Made by a program: the position numbers and the translations under genes
Shown: positions 34,608 to 48,200 of the stretch, piece by piece
Numbering within the stretch: position 1 is the stretch's first letter
How the letters are laid out: the number at the start of each line of letters is the position of its first letter
Notes under the pieces: model-generated
What the model was told of the DNA's origin: nothing
Databases searched by the model: none
What the model saw: only the letters and a program-made list of their open reading frames with translations
Assembly: GCF_907165205.1 (NCBI RefSeq)
Contig: NC_058196.1
Coordinates: 28,500,501 to 28,564,500, forward strand
DNA from: Coccinella septempunctata
Taxonomy: Eukaryota; Arthropoda; Insecta; Coleoptera; Coccinellidae
DNA: 64,000 nucleotides
Direction: 5' to 3'

Positions 34608-35163
34608 ACTGAAGCTCCACGACGCTCAAGTGAATCCCGATTTAGCATTCTCAGCTCCCAAACTACTACAGTTGGAAGAGGAACAGGAAACAATAAAACT
34701 AGAATATAATCCATTCATACCTTCCTCTCTCTCAGCCCATCTTAAGGATATCAAATCTCAAACAAAACCATCCGTTCCTACAACCCTAAACAAACATCCT
34801 AACACGACCCTGTTCCAAATCGATGAACCGGCAGTTCTGTCCACCTCACGAACTCTAGCTTCGGATAGCATACGTCTTCCAGGGTAATGAATGGGCACAT
34901 TCTCGAGACAACTTAGTCAATAACCTTGTCGTCCTATCGTCTGCAACCCCACCTCATTACAGATCGATCGTAATTGGAGGTAATCGCTCAGTAAGAGCCG
35001 TGCTCATCATATGTCACTCCCCCAGGGACAGCGGACCTTATAGTCCGGCAATGTTTGTCAACTTAATGGTGGACGATGTGTTTGTTCTGAATCAAGAAAA
35101 GGAGGCGATTTTAACGTTCGGCATTTTTGTCAATCATCTTTGCACGATGACCTGGAAAATATG
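34608..35163 (+). pseudogene. unassigned coding-like stretch in two frames
   Basis: Two consecutive open frames of about 90 codons abut with a +1 shift near 34886. The first contains LLQLEEEQETIKLEYNPF and ends RLPG. The second contains RSIVIGGNRSVRAVLII, SGPYSPAMFVNLMVDDV and ends MTWKI. The residue mix looks protein-like and one frameshift would join them, but I recognise no family. It could be a decayed processed gene or mobile-element ORF, or chance. Confidence 0.25.
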
Positions 35164-37482
35164 ATCGGTGGACATAACATTTGCCAAGGACAGCTAGCGA
35201 AAATTGACCAGAAAGTGAAAGTGAAAGTATGGCACGCCGATCATTAGGTTGAAAGCAATAGATCCAACCAAATATTGTCTTTTTATTACATATTACAACA
35301 TCAGATACCTAACTGAACGAGCTTTTCTGGCCTCATATGTAACGTTCTCGTTCCCAAGCTCATAACAAATATCAGGCACTAGTAGCATATTGAGAGTCGT
35401 AAATTTATCTGGGAGTCTGCACAATAAGCAGGTTAGATTTCCGCTAAAACGGATAGGTGGCGTTGTGTGAGAGAATATCTCTTATCTATCTCTGATGCAA
35501 TAAAGATACCATAAACGTAATCATCAAAAGTTACGATTGATAATTTCGGTTGTTCGAGTTAGCCTAGACTCAATAATGGATAGCTTGGTATATTTGGGCT
35601 TCCCATCTTGCGGTATAACCTTGTTGTTCAACACCAATAAGGTGTTATTTTGCATATATCTCACTCAGTCTATTCGTCTGTCTAACCTGTGTCTTGAATG
35701 AAATTCTCTGTCCACTCAGTAATTTTGTTCATGTCCACATCTCTCCAAACTCTGAGTCTTAAGATATTGATTTGATGTGGCCGTTGGTGGTGTATTCTCT
35801 AAATGTGTCCGTGAAGGGTGTAATTGGTCCATAGTTCTGATCCTTGTCTCTTGTATCTTCTTTTTGATATCTTTCTTCTTTTTTTTCTGAGTTACCTGGT
35901 CTGTATACCTGTAATTGTTTGCAGTGATATTGTTGAAGTTGTTGTAAACGCTCATTTGGTCAGGAACTGTCTCTTATGTTTCATTATTCCCGCATTTAGT
36001 CTTCTTATCCAGTGGTAAACAATGCGACTGGTTCAATATCTACCTTTGTCACTTCTTGTCAGATTTTGTGTTTTTCGTAAGTATGAAAATTTTCTGTCCA
36101 TTGTAGGTGAGTCCTGAGCATTTGATCGTATCTTAACTCAGTAGTTTTTCCTTTGTCTCTTTGTTTGTAATCGGGACTTTCACGCCATCCTTATAATATA
36201 AGGAGTAAAGGGGGAAAGACTACCAGAATGTGGGGTGTTGCCAGAACACTTAAACGATAAGTAGAAGTTACGAACATTACAATAGTTTCCACTTTCGTCG
36301 AAAAGATGGCAGTACTGAACGAACGTTTTTTTTCAATTTCACCAGGATACGAATTGTAGCCAATGGTGAGACTTTTCGAGAAATTTTTTCATGTGGAAAT
36401 TCATAGAAGAGATAAATTCACCTCGGAAAGTTAAAAACAAGAATGAATATTTGTTCTTCAATGAAAAAAAATTTGTTTTTCCATTTGAAGAATTAGAGAA
36501 TTTCTGATTTTTCGAGATGATGAACTGATTGAATTGGATTATAATGAAAACCTCATATAAACTAGTGGTTTCTAACGTAAGCTCTTCATTTTCCCTTTTT
36601 GAACTGACCAGTAAAACGGTGTAGACCCCTCTTAAGAGCTGAATATGTTCTTGACTTGCATTATTTTCTATAAAATACCATTTCTTTGGGGGAGTTTCAT
36701 CTGGTTACTATGAATTCATCATCTGAAAACGCTGAGAGTGTTCCAAATGGTCTATGAAATCAATGTCCACGTGTCCTTCGTGAAAGACCCGACAGATAAT
36801 TCAGTGTTTCAGTTTATACCCCACCTCCCAAAAGCTCATAGACGAAAGTGGAAAATATTTACAATCTCCCTCAGCCAACGTTGTTGTATCATAAATTCTA
36901 AGCTCATGATCTTGAAGTTGGGATAGTTACAAAGTTCGAGAATAGAGCTCTGTTCATACAGTCAAACATGCGCTCGCAGAGATTACCTCAAAAACGGTAG
37001 CGATTGAACATTTTCTATTCATTCGACTATCCCGCCTCTAACACGGACGGATCGTGGAGGAAACACACGATCTACCCCTAGCAAAATTCACCTCATTAAA
37101 AGTTAGAGTTTAATTACCTACCTCGCAACCCTTTCACTTGAAGAAAGAAATTTCAAGCGGCAGATGTACCTTTGATGTCTTTATGTTGGACTCGGAATGG
37201 GAATATCGACATATGACTAGATGCGAATAGAGTTTGAAGAGACAAGACTAGAATGCAGCTGAATATTACTCAGGCGTATCGATTGACAATAATGCGTGAT
37301 GTGCCTATGTGAAGTGTATTTTGCTGGAAGCTACCGGTTTGAATATTTCGATGAATGAAGTAGGAACAGCAACGTGACCAAAATATCTGGTTATCTTCTA
37401 CTATTTTCATCCCATGTTAGTAGTTTCTCAAACACTGAGGAACTTCATCTGAGAAAATTTCAAGGGACTGTAATTCATTTAT
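35164..37482. other. intron sequence, no firm features
   Basis: 35700-36180 translates on the minus strand into lysine/asparagine-rich debris that may be LINE-derived, but I cannot place it. The remainder shows nothing recognisable. Confidence 0.35.
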
Positions 37483-38100
37483 TGCTGTATCCCGTTATTT
37501 GAAATAAATCTACAGAAAGACTCAAAAACAAAACTATCGGTGCGAACAAACTTATATTTTCTTAGGGCTACTTGTGACTGTGGGCTCTCCTGTGACTGGA
37601 GAGACCCAACCGTAACCTACAGATCCTTCCACACTCCGGGCATGGATAGTCACCAACCAGATCTGGCTGCCGCTGTATTCTTCTCGAGTCTCCGTTATAA
37701 CTGTGCACCAATGACCTGTCTAACGCTAGCTGTTCCCAGTTATGATTGGCATTAACTGAATTTAGGGATTGATGCAGTGTATCCTTAAACCGCTTATACT
37801 GGCTTCCTGGTTTCCGAGCTCCATCTGTGAATTCGCCATACACGGCTATTTTGGGTAGTCTTGTGTCTTGCATCCTCAGAATGTGGCGCTCCATCCGAGT
37901 CGAGCCCTCGTTACTTGAGCCTCAATTGTTATACAACTCGCGCGCTGCAAGACTTCTGCATTTGAAACTTTGTTGAACCATCTGATGTGCATTATTTGAC
38001 TTAGATGACGTTGTTGCGTTTGTTCAAGCTGTTTAATATGTCGCCTGTAGGGCGTCCAGCTTTCGCTTCCGTAAAGAAGCGTTGGGGGGACCACTGCAGT
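37483..38100 (-). mobile_element. non-LTR retrotransposon 3' end (family 1), longest copy
   Basis: Minus-strand reading gives LLYGSESWTPYRRHIKQLEQ, then QRHLSQIMHIRWFNKVSN, then after a frameshift HILRMQDTRLPK, YKRFKDTLHQSLNSV and a C2H2-like finger CPECGRICRLRLGLSSHRRAH. This is the end of a LINE ORF2 with its C-terminal zinc finger. The 3' UTR has TCTGTAGATTTATTTC and AACGGGATACAGCAAT, ending near 37483. A few indels and a missing stretch (QWRS) distinguish it from the copy at 10290-10770. Confidence 0.88.
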
Positions 38101-38214
38101 GTGAACAGCTGTCTTGGTCTTCAGATTGAGGTCGCGTTACAAGAGATTTACTTAATAAGGAGCCCTTCCAGTTCCTTCATTTCTTAATGAATGAAAGTTC
38201 ACACCATGATAACA

Positions 38215-38590
38215 ATCTGTATCATATTCAGATACGCCTGTCGAAAATTGACCTTCGAAAAATTCTTAAAAAGATGGGGTTAGTTAAAAAGTCGTCAAGA
38301 CCGAACGGTTGCACCGAGGTCAATGAAATTTCAAAATTCACTAGTAGAAGAGTTGCTCTTTGAGAGCCTGTATAATATTTAGATCTACGATGATTTTTCT
38401 GGGAGATATTGTCGAAATTTGACCTTCAAAAAATTATCAAAAAGATGGGGTAAATTAAAAATTCGTCAAGATCGAACGGTTGCACCAAGGTGGATGAAAT
38501 TTGGAGATTTGATAGAAGGAGAGTTGCACTTTTGTAGGATGTATCACATTTGGATCTGCGATGATTGTCTATGGAATTTCAAGATTCATT
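38215..38590. repeat. two monomers of a ~160-170-bp repeat
   Basis: The segments GACCTTCGAAAAATTCTTAA and AAGACCGAACGGTTGCACCG recur 170-180 bp later as GACCTTCAAAAAATTATCAA and AAGATCGAACGGTTGCACCA. Further monomers are at 42530-42805 and a fragment is at 63333-63420. Confidence 0.82.
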
Positions 38591-39089
38591 ACCAAGAAAG
38601 TCACCGAAATGAAAGGATTTCGAACTCCAAAAACTGGCTCGAACTGCTGGTCTGAGAATAACGTCAAGTTCTGTCAGAACCGCAGTCGGTTAAGTCAGGA
38701 ATGAGCGAAACGTATGTTTTGCCCACCTGAGCGTGAAGGCGGAATGATGAAATTACAGAGGTTTCTGCGGCAAAATCGAATCTGAAACGCCATTAGAGGA
38801 AGGATTCAATCTTTGCCTGTTGAGTCGCACCGAACGTGTGAGCATTCCGCCATTTCGCGTTCGATCCCAATCATGCTCAAATTACGCTGAGTAAGCCCTC
38901 GAATGGGATACTAGCGACATGCGGAAAGGGTCTTGCTATTGAGTCATCGTAGCCTTTTCGACTCAGATTCATGCAGGCGTTGAGAGCATGCTAGGTGTGC
39001 CTGCAACGTGTGAATAAATGTCACGAATAATTACCTATCTACTAAATACGAAATACCAATAAAATTGTACGAATCATACATAGATTTCA

Positions 39090-42000
39090 TCCTGTCCTTT
39101 GTTATATTCCTATGATCCAATTGAGATTTTCGGTTCTATGATCAGCGTTGCCTAGGCTTTCACCCTAGCACAAGAACTGGATTTTTTAGGTCAAAAATGA
39201 GCAATGGGTTAGACACCCCTAAAAAGACATATTTTCTACTCTGTCTGAAAATCAGGGTGTTCAAGTACTCTCTTAGGATATGGAGTACATAGAATTTGTT
39301 TTGAATATTCTAGAAAACCAAACAGTTGATGATTCAAAAGAGAATTGCACTCCAGAGAGCTCTTCGAAGTCAACTCGAAAATGAAAAGTTGAAAAACAAA
39401 AAAAATTATTTTCTCCTGAACAGGGCCAGCTAATTGAAATTTTGGTGTGGAATTATAGGTTTCCGAACACGCTGAATCTATTGCGAGCAATTTCGAAAGC
39501 CTATCTCTCTTCGTTTAGATTTTCATCTTGGAAATGGCATTTTTCAAAAATTTGCAAATTTCAATCTGCGATATCTCCTGTTATATTCCTCTGATCCAAT
39601 TGAGATTTTCGGTTCTATAATCAGCGTCGCCTAGGCTTCCATCCTAGCACCAAAACTCGATTTCGAAAATTTCGATTTTTTGGGTCAAAAATGAGCAAGG
39701 GGTTAGACCCCCCTAAAATGACATATTTGCTACTCTGTCTAAAAATCAGGGTGTTCAAGTACTGTCTTAGGATATGGAGTGCATAGAATTTGTTTTGAAG
39801 ATTCTAGAAAACCAAACAGTTGATGATTCAATAGAGAATTGCACTCCAGAGGGCTCTTCGAATTCAACTCGAAAATGAAAAGTTGAAAAACAAAAAAATT
39901 TATTTTCTCCTAAACAGGGCCAGATATTTGAAATTTTGGTATGAAAATATAGGTTTTCGAACACGCTGAATCTATTGCAAGTATTTTCGAAAGCCTATCT
40001 TCCTTCGTTTAGATTTTCATCTTGGAAATGGCATTTTTCAAAAATTTGCAAATTTCAATCTGCGATATCTCCTGTTATATTCCTCTGATCCAATTGAGAT
40101 TTTCGGTTCTATAATCAGCGTCGCCTAGGCTCCCATCCCAGCACAAAAACTCGATTTCGAAAATTTCGATTTTTTGGGTCAAAAATGAGCAAGGGGTTAG
40201 ACCCCCCTAAAATGACATATTTGCTACTCTGTCTAAAAATCAGGGTGTTCAAGTACTGTCTTAGCATATAGAGTCCATAGAATTTGTTTTGAAGATTTCA
40301 GAAAACCAAACAGTTGATGATTCAATAGAGAATTGCACTCCAGAGAGCTCTTCGAAGTCAACTCGAAAATGAAAAGTGGAAAAACAAAAAAAATTATTTT
40401 CTCCTAAACAGGGCCAGATATTTGAAATTTTGGTATGAAAATATAGGTTTTCGAACACGCTAAATCTATTGCGAGCATTTTCGAAAGCCTATCTTCCTTC
40501 GTTTACATTTTCATCTTGGAAATGGCATTTTTCAAAAATTTGCAAATTTCAATCTGCGATATCTCCTGTTATATTCCTCTGATCCAATTGAGATTTTCGG
40601 TTCTATAATCAGGGTCCCCTAGGCTTCCATCCTAGCACCAAAACTCGATTTCGAAAATTTCGATTTTTTGGGTCAAAAATGAGCAAGGGGTTAGACTCCC
40701 CTAAAATTACCTATTTGCTACTGTGTCTAAAAATCAGGGTGTTCAAGTACTGTCTCAGGATATGGAGTGCATAGAATTTGTTCTGAAGATTCCAGAAAAC
40801 CGAACAGTTGATGATTCAATAGAGAATTACACTCCAGAGAGCTCTTCGAAGTGAACTCGAAAATGAAAAGTGGAAAAACAAAAAAAATTATTTTCTCCTG
40901 AACAGGGCTAGACATTTGAAATTTTGGTATGAAAATATAGGTTTTCGAACACGCTGAATCTATTGCCAACATTTTCGAAAGCCTATCTTGCTTCGTTTAG
41001 ATTTTCATCTTGGAAATGGCATTTTTAAAAAATTTGCAAATTTCAATCTGCGATATCTCCTGTTATATTTCTCTGATCCAATTGAGATTTTCGGTTCTAT
41101 AATCAGCGTCGCCTAGGCTTCCATCCTAGCATAAAAACTCGATTTCGAAAATTTCGATTTTTTGGGTCAAAAATGAGCAAGGGGTTAGACCCCCCTGAAA
41201 TGACATATTTGCTACTCTGTCTAAAAATCAGGGTGTCCAAGTACTGTCTTAGGATATGGAGTGCATAGAATTTGTTCTGAAGATTCCAGAAAACCAAACA
41301 GTTGATGATTCAATAGAGAATTGCACTCCAGAGAGCTCTTCGAAGTGAACTCGAAAATGAAAAGTGGAAAAACAAAAAAAATTATTTTCTCCTGAACAGG
41401 GCTAGACATTTGAAATTTTGGTATGAAAATATAGGTTTTCGAACACGCTGAATCTATTGCCAACATTTTCGAAAGCCTATCTTGCTTCGTTTAGATTTTC
41501 ATCTTGGAAATGGCATTTTTAAAAAATTTGCAAATTTCAATCTGCGATATCTCCTGTTATATTCCTCTGATCCAATTGAGATTTTCGGTTCTATAATCAA
41601 CGTCGCCTAGGCTTCCATCCCAGCATAAAAACTCGATTTCGAAAATTTCGATTTTTTGGGTCAAAAATGAGCAAGGGGTTAGACCCCCCTAAAATCACCT
41701 ATTTGCTACTCTGTCTAAAAATCAGGGTGTTCAAGTACTGTCTCAGGATATGGAGTGCATAGAATTTGTTCTGAAGATTCCAGAAAACCAAACAGTTGAT
41801 GATTCAATAGAAAATTACACTCCAGAGAGCTCTTCGAAGTCAACTCGAAAATGAAAAATGGAAAAACAAAAAAAAAATTTTCTCCTAAACAGGGCCAGAT
41901 ATTTGAAATGTTGGTATAAAAATATAGGTTTTCGAACACGCTGAATCTATTGCGAGTATTTTCGAAAGCCTATCTTGCTTCGTTTAGACTTTCAATTTGG

Positions 42001-42512
42001 AAATGGCATTTTTCGAAAATTTGCAAATTTCAATCTGCGATATCTCCTGTTATATTCCTCTGATCCAATTGAGATTTTGGGTTCTATAATTAGCGTCGCC
42101 TAGGCTTTCATCCCAGCACAAAAACTCGATTTCGAAAATCTCGATTTTTTGGGTCAAAAATGAGCAAGGGGTTAGACCCCCCTAAAATCACCTATTTGCT
42201 ACTCTGTCTAAAAATCAGGGTGTTCAAGAACTGTTTTAAGATATGGAGTGCATAGAACTTGTTTTTAAGATTCTAGAAAACCAAACAGTTGATTATTCAA
42301 TAGAGAATTGCACTCCAGAGAGCACTTCGAAGTCAACTCGAAAATGAGAAGTGGAAAAACAAAACAAATTATTTTCTCCTAAACAGGGCCAGACATTTGA
42401 TATTTTGGTATGAAAATATAGGTTTTCGAACACGCTGAATCTATTGCGAAAAATTTCGAAAGCCTATCGACCTTCGTTTAGATTTTCATCTTGGAAATGG
42501 CATTTTCAAAGA
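39090..42512. repeat. 494-bp satellite array, block 1 (about seven units)
   Basis: The landmark TGCGATATCTCCTGTTATAT recurs at about 39566, 40061, 40555, 41049, 41543 and 42036, giving a constant period of 493-494 bp. Each unit includes GGGTCAAAAATGAGCAAGGG, TCAGGGTGTTCAAGTACTGT and ACCAAACAGTTGATGATTCA. Neighbours 40.7-41.2 kb and 41.2-41.7 kb are especially similar. The outermost unit is most diverged. Short frames of 65-81 codons on the minus strand repeat once per unit and are not genes. Confidence 0.97.
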
Positions 42513-42529
42513 TTGCAAATTTCACTTTA

Positions 42530-42805
42530 GAATTCGTTACGACTGAACGGTCGTGCTGGGATGAGTGAACTTCTCAGACTCATTACTAGAACAACTGCTT
42601 CATCGGAATATGTAACACACTTAGATCTACGATGATTTTCTTGGAAGATATTCCACTCGAAAATTCTCAAAAAGTTATGTTCAGTTAAAGCTTCCTCAAG
42701 ATCGAACGGTTGCGCCGAGGTAGATGAAATATAGAGATTCATCACTAGAAAGGTTTTTAGTATGTATCCCGTTTAAATCTACAATGATTTTTCCTGATAG
42801 ATACC
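42530..42805. repeat. ~160-bp repeat monomers between the satellite blocks
   Basis: AAGATCGAACGGTTGCGCCG and TAGATCTACGATGATTTTC correspond to 38280-38410. About one and a half monomers are present, directly abutting the end of satellite block 1. Confidence 0.78.
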
Positions 42806-43868
42806 TTGAAAAAGTTGAAAAATGGCAAAATAAAAAATTCGACCTACCTTCAATTGGAGTACAAGAATCTACTCGCAAAGAAAGCTGACATCGTATGGAA
42901 TAACGATTCAATGAAATCTCATGGTTTCGTGAAACGTCTAACCAAATTTCCGATTTCCCTGTCTCACTCCTTAACCATCCTGGTTCTGAAAGAATTACGG
43001 ATGAAATAGAAGAGGCAGTATTCGCCGGTTCCGTTGCCAAAAAGCACAGGCCATGTATTTATTCCTTTTGAGACGCCGCCGCCAGAGCATAAATGAAGCG
43101 GACGCATCTTGAGATGTCCGACTTCGGCTGTGAAAAATTGAATCAAGTCTCAGCTTGAAGAAGATACAGGAAAACGAACCGAGAAGATTGAGACATCCTT
43201 GTATTTCCTGTGACAGAAAAGTCATGGGGTGATGCGGAAAACGTCGAGTTAGTTTGGGATCAGTTCAGCGCCACTCTTTTTCTCTTCGAGAATCATAGCC
43301 TGGTAATGCTTCATTTCGATTTTCAAGCCGATGAGATGCGAAAATATTCGAAATTCTTGTGAGAATCGATGACCTAAACACAAATTCTCATCACAGAATG
43401 AAGCTCATTCAGAAAATAATGAAAAATACTTAATTGATGTTGCCAATACTACATATGTTTATTAAACTTTCTTAATAATGCCCTCAAAGCTATTAGTGCG
43501 CTGTAGTTTTCCCTCAACTTAATCTTATTTTAAAAGGGAGAACGATTTCGCTTTTAATGCGACTTTTTTAACGTTGGGTCTCATTAAATTACTGCAGTAT
43601 AAATACCACGCACCATTTGCTAAATGAGAATGTGATGCAGATAAAAATGTGGTGATCGTTTCCTCCAATTTCCTGTCAGAAAGGTCGAACCATTGTGCTT
43701 CAACGAATTGTTTATGGAAAGAAATTACTTTACTTCGTTTCGACGGATATATCTTTTTGTTCGGATCTGTTGATATCGTTTCAATTTGTAATGAAATGTC
43801 TCAAAACCATTTGCTTTGTATTGATCTGGTCGAAATAATGCGTCTCACGATTGAATTAACAAAAAGAA
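42806..43868. other. non-satellite interruption between the two blocks
   Basis: Unique-looking sequence with no recognised gene. 114- and 76-codon minus-strand frames at 42696-43225 match nothing known. Confidence 0.45.
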
Positions 43869-46335
43869 ACATTTGGTCCTCTGTCTGAAAATCAGAGTGT
43901 TCTCTTAGTGATGGAGGGTAGAGAAGTTGTTTTGTCGATTTCATAAAGAATCGATGATTCAATCTAGAATTGTACTACACAGAGCCCTTCAAAGTGAACT
44001 AGATAATGAAAAATGGAAAGGCAAAAAAAAATATTTTCTCCTAAACAGTGTCAGATAATGGAAAGTTTGGTGGGAAAATATGGGTTATCAAACACGCTGA
44101 ATCTATTGCGACTAATTTCGAAAGCCTATCTCCCTTCGTTCAGATTTTGATCTCGGAATTGGCATTTTTCAAAATTTGCAATTTTAAATCTGCGATATCT
44201 CCTGTTATATTCGTCTGATCGAATTAGGATTTCCGGTTCTCTAATCAGCGTTGCCTAGGCTTCCATCCTAGCACAAAAACTCGATTTCGAAAATCTCGAT
44301 TTTTTGGGTCAAAAATGAGCAAGGGGTTAGACCCCCCTAAAATCACCTATTTGCTACTCTGTCTAAAAATCGGGGTGTTCAAGTACTGTCTCAGGATATA
44401 GAGTGCATAGAATTTGTTCTGAAGATTCCAGAAAACCAAACAGTTGATGCTTCAATAGAGAATTACACTCCAGAGAGCTCTTCGAAGTCAACTCGAAAAT
44501 GAAAAGTGGAAAAACAAAAAAAATTATTTTCTCCTAAACAGGGCCAGACATTTGAAGTTTTGGTATGAAAATATAGGTTATCGAACACGCTGAATCTATT
44601 ACGAGTATTTTCGAAAGCCTATCTTCCTTCGTTCAGATTTTCATCTTGGATATGGCATTTTTCAAAAATTTGCAAATTTCAATCTGCGATATCTCCTGTT
44701 ATATTCCTCTGATCCAATTGAGATTTTCGGTTATATAATCAGCGTTGCCTAGGCTTCCACCCTAGCACAAAAACTCTATTTCGAAAATCTCGATTTTTTG
44801 GGTCAAAAATGAGCAAGGGGTTAGACCCCCCTAAAATGAGCTATTTGCTACTCTGTCTGAAAATTAGGATGTTCGATTACTATCCTAGGATATGGAGAGC
44901 ATAGAATTTGTTTTGAAGATTCTAGAAAACCAAACAGTTGATGATTCAATAGAGAATTGCACTCCAGAGAGCTCTTCGAAGTCAACTCGAAAATGAAAAG
45001 TGGAAAAACAAAAAAAATTATTTTCTCCTAAACAGAGCCAGATATTTAAAATTTTGGTATGAAAATATAGGTTTTTGAACACGCTGAATCTATTGCGAGT
45101 ATTTTCGAAAGCCTATCTTCGTTCCTTCAGATTTTCATCTTGGAAATGGCATTTTTCAAAAATTTGCAAATTTCAATCTGCGATATCTCCTTTTATATTC
45201 GCCTGATCGAATTGGGATTTCCGGTTATATAATCAGCGTTGCCTAGGCTTCCACCCTAGCACAAAAACTCGATTTCGAAAATCTCGATTTTTTGGGTCAA
45301 AAATGAGCAAGGGGTTAGACCCCCCTAAAATGAGCTATTTGCTACTCTGTCTGAAAATTAGGATGTTCGATTACTATCCTAGGATATGGAGAGCATAGAA
45401 TTTGTTTTGAAGATTCTAGAAAACCAAACAGTTGATGATTCAATAGAGAATTGCACTCCAGAGAGCTCTTCGAAGTCAACTCGAAAATGAAAAGTGGAAA
45501 AACAAAAAAAATTATTTTCTCCTAAACAGAGCCAGATATTTAAAATTTTGGTATGAAAATATAGGTTTTCGAATACGCTGAATCTATTGCTAGTATTTTC
45601 GAAAGCCTATCTTCGTTCGTTCAGATTTTCATCTTGGAAATGGCATTTTTCAAAAATTTGCAAATTTCAATCTGCGATATCTCCTTTTATATTCGTCTGA
45701 TCGAATTGGGATTTCCGGTTGTTTAATCAGCGTTGCCTAGACATCCACCCTAGCACAAAAACTCGATTTCGAAAATTTCGATTTTTTGGGTCAAAAATGA
45801 ACAAGGGGTTAGACCCCCCTAAAATGACCTATTTGCTAATCTGTCTAAAAATTAGGATGTTCCATTACTATCCTAGGATATGGAGTGCATAGAATTTGTT
45901 TCGAAGATTCTAGAAAACACAACAGTTGATGATTCAATAGAGAATTGCACTCCAGAGAGCTCTTCGAAGGCAACTGGAAAATGGAAAAACAAAAAAATTA
46001 TTTTCTCCTAAACAGGGCCAGATATTTGAAATTGTGGTATGAAAATATAGGTTTTCGAATACGCTGAATCTATTGCGAGCAATTTTGAAAGCCTATCTCC
46101 CTTCGTTTAGATTTTCATCATTGAAATGACAGTTTTCCTTGGGGTCAAAGTTGTACAGCGGATTAGACCCTCCAAGATGACCTTCAAGCTTCTCTGTCTG
46201 AAAAACAGGGTGTTCTTTCATTCTCCTAGGATAAAAAATGCTTAGAAATGTTGAAGATTCCAGAAAACCAAACAGTTGATGATTTTATGGAAAATTCCTC
46301 TCCAGTGAGCTCTTCGAGAAGCTTCCGTACGACAA
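43869..46335. repeat. 494-bp satellite array, block 2 (about five units)
   Basis: The landmark recurs at about 44191, 44685, 45179 and 45673 with the same 494-bp spacing. Variants ATTCGTCTGATCGAATT and TTAGGATGTTCGATTACTAT distinguish this block from block 1, and both edges (near 43.9 and 46.2 kb) are strongly diverged. That is the usual picture where unequal exchange homogenises only the array interior. Confidence 0.96.
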
Positions 46336-47297
46336 TTCAGAGATGTCTCAGACATTTAGTAATCTTGCCCAATCCACTTGTCGCTAAGATGGACCCAAAC
46401 TAACCAAACAAGTAGTTGATAATCAGTCACAGAACATTCAACCTTGTAGTGAATCTTCGGTCTCAATTTCTCACCTCGATTTCGACCGAAGAACCTATAG
46501 CCTATAGAGACCCATCAGGTGCGACTGTAATTAACCCGGTAGGTACCGAAAATCCCAAAATTCCCGTCTGGCAGATCACAGCACCCACACACGAACCGGA
46601 ACGGATAATGAAATTGTAGGTCATCGATCGTTGTTCCTCCTGCCTCCCTCACGACCGCTGTTGGAACTCCTGTTGCCGATCAGTAGCGTAACTGTTGATT
46701 CTCCACTTACATCCGATTTTATTGGTAGTTAGTGTCCTGCTTTCAAGGTCGAAACTCTAGAATCGATAGCCCTTCACATACAAAAAACCGGGGTTATCAT
46801 CGATCTACCAGCTTGCTTGTATGCTTTGATTTAACAATAGATGTATGTCTCTTTCTCTTTACGATCGAGCCTAGGCATTTAAACTCATCTGTGTATCTTC
46901 TTAGTCTGCTTTTTGCTATTATTTTCCTGTTCTTTTCTCCTCCTGTAGTAAATATAGCAAGAATGGGACCTCCAGGAACTGTTATATTATAATAACCGGC
47001 TTGTCGAAAGTGAGAGAGCTGATTGACGAGGTTCGAAGGGTCATTGATATGGCTGTGGTGAGGACAGTCATGTGAGGAAGGGATCTTTATGTTCCTTAGA
47101 GTCTGTAGTTTGTAGCTAGCCCCTTGATTCAGGCGGGAATCCATCCAGGTTTAGCAGTTTTACCAAAATAATTTTTCTGTAGCTGAGTTTCCAGTACTGG
47201 GCTGCAGTTTATCCTCTTGAACTCCATGAAAAATTGGTCCACTCACCTGTAGTCACAGTTTGGTGTTATGTGTCCGAATCCGGAGTACTATGTAGCT
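46336..47297. other. intron sequence, possibly LINE 3' UTR at its right end
   Basis: No gene is recognised. The right-hand part is continuous with the 3' side of the LINE at 47298-48200 and may belong to it. Confidence 0.4.
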
Positions 47298-48200
47298 CTA
47301 TTCATATGTCAGAACCTGTCGTAGATCCACATCCTTAGGGGCCTTGGCCGTTACCTCGTGAGCATCCAGGACCGGTTTCCCCATATGAATGGTTCTTAAG
47401 TAAGCCAACTCTGGACACTTGCATACCATGTGTTCAACTGTTTCTGCTTCTGATCTACAGAGCCTACAAATCTCATCTGCTGACTTTCCAATATGGTACA
47501 AATGATATATGTACCTGTCAGCAGTCCCACCATCACCCGAAGCTCAGCTCGTGACAGCTTTAGTAGTTTTCTGATGTAGGTCGGTGAAATCATCACGAAT
47601 TTCTTTGATTGAGTGAGTCCAGGAGTGTTTCTCCTGAGGGTTATTCTGTTGTTCAACTCCCATTCTTGGACCGCTGCTTTATATTGGTATTTTCTTTTTG
47701 CAAGTTCACCGGCTTGTTCATTTCCTTCAACACCACAATGCCCTGATACCCATAGTAGAGCTACTTTATAGCCTCTGGCCAGTTGCTTCATGGTATTACA
47801 GCACTCCCATGTCAGCAGAGATCCCTGGCACTGTGATTCCAGGGACCTCAGCGTGTCCTGGCTGCCCGTGGTGATATAGATATGCGCCCCTTTGAGGTTC
47901 ATTTTAAGACACTCCTGAGCGCATACATAAACAGCCAGAGTCTTGGTCTGAAATAGAGGGTTCACTTCCCAGGGCTTTAGGGATCCTCAGTTTAGGTCCA
48001 TATACGCCAATGCCCGAGCCCTTTTCTGATTTTGATCCATCAGTATACTACGTCGATGACTTTTTGTCCAAACGATTTACAAAACTTATTACACTAGGAC
48101 GTTCAGTTATGACCGTTTCAAAGGGCGTTCCGAATTCGAAGATGATTGGCATAACATCCCATGGTTTCGTCAAGAGGTTTGAGTCCAGTTGATTCAATAT
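47298..48200 (-). mobile_element. non-LTR retrotransposon RNase H and C-terminal region (family 3)
   Basis: On the minus strand: LFQTKTLAVYVCAQECLKMN, then LLWVSGHCGVEGNEQAGELA (RNase H core), then KLSRAELRVMVGLLTGTY, and in a shifted frame ADEICRLCRSEAETVEHMVC, a CxxC...HxxxxC cluster characteristic of the LINE C-terminus. The Asp of the TDSQ motif reads TTGSQ here, so even without the frameshifts the RNase H would be impaired. It matches the + strand copy at 19136-19760 and extends further 3'. Confidence 0.9.

Noticed and set aside
35716..35955. Lysine-rich minus-strand frame as part of a LINE ORF
   Set aside because: It resembles LINE debris in texture but no diagnostic reverse transcriptase, endonuclease or RNase H motif was seen.
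39236..45082. Recurring minus-strand reading frames of 65-81 codons every 494 bp
   Set aside because: They are the same stretch of each satellite unit; start points and frames differ between units and the peptide has no recognisable domain.
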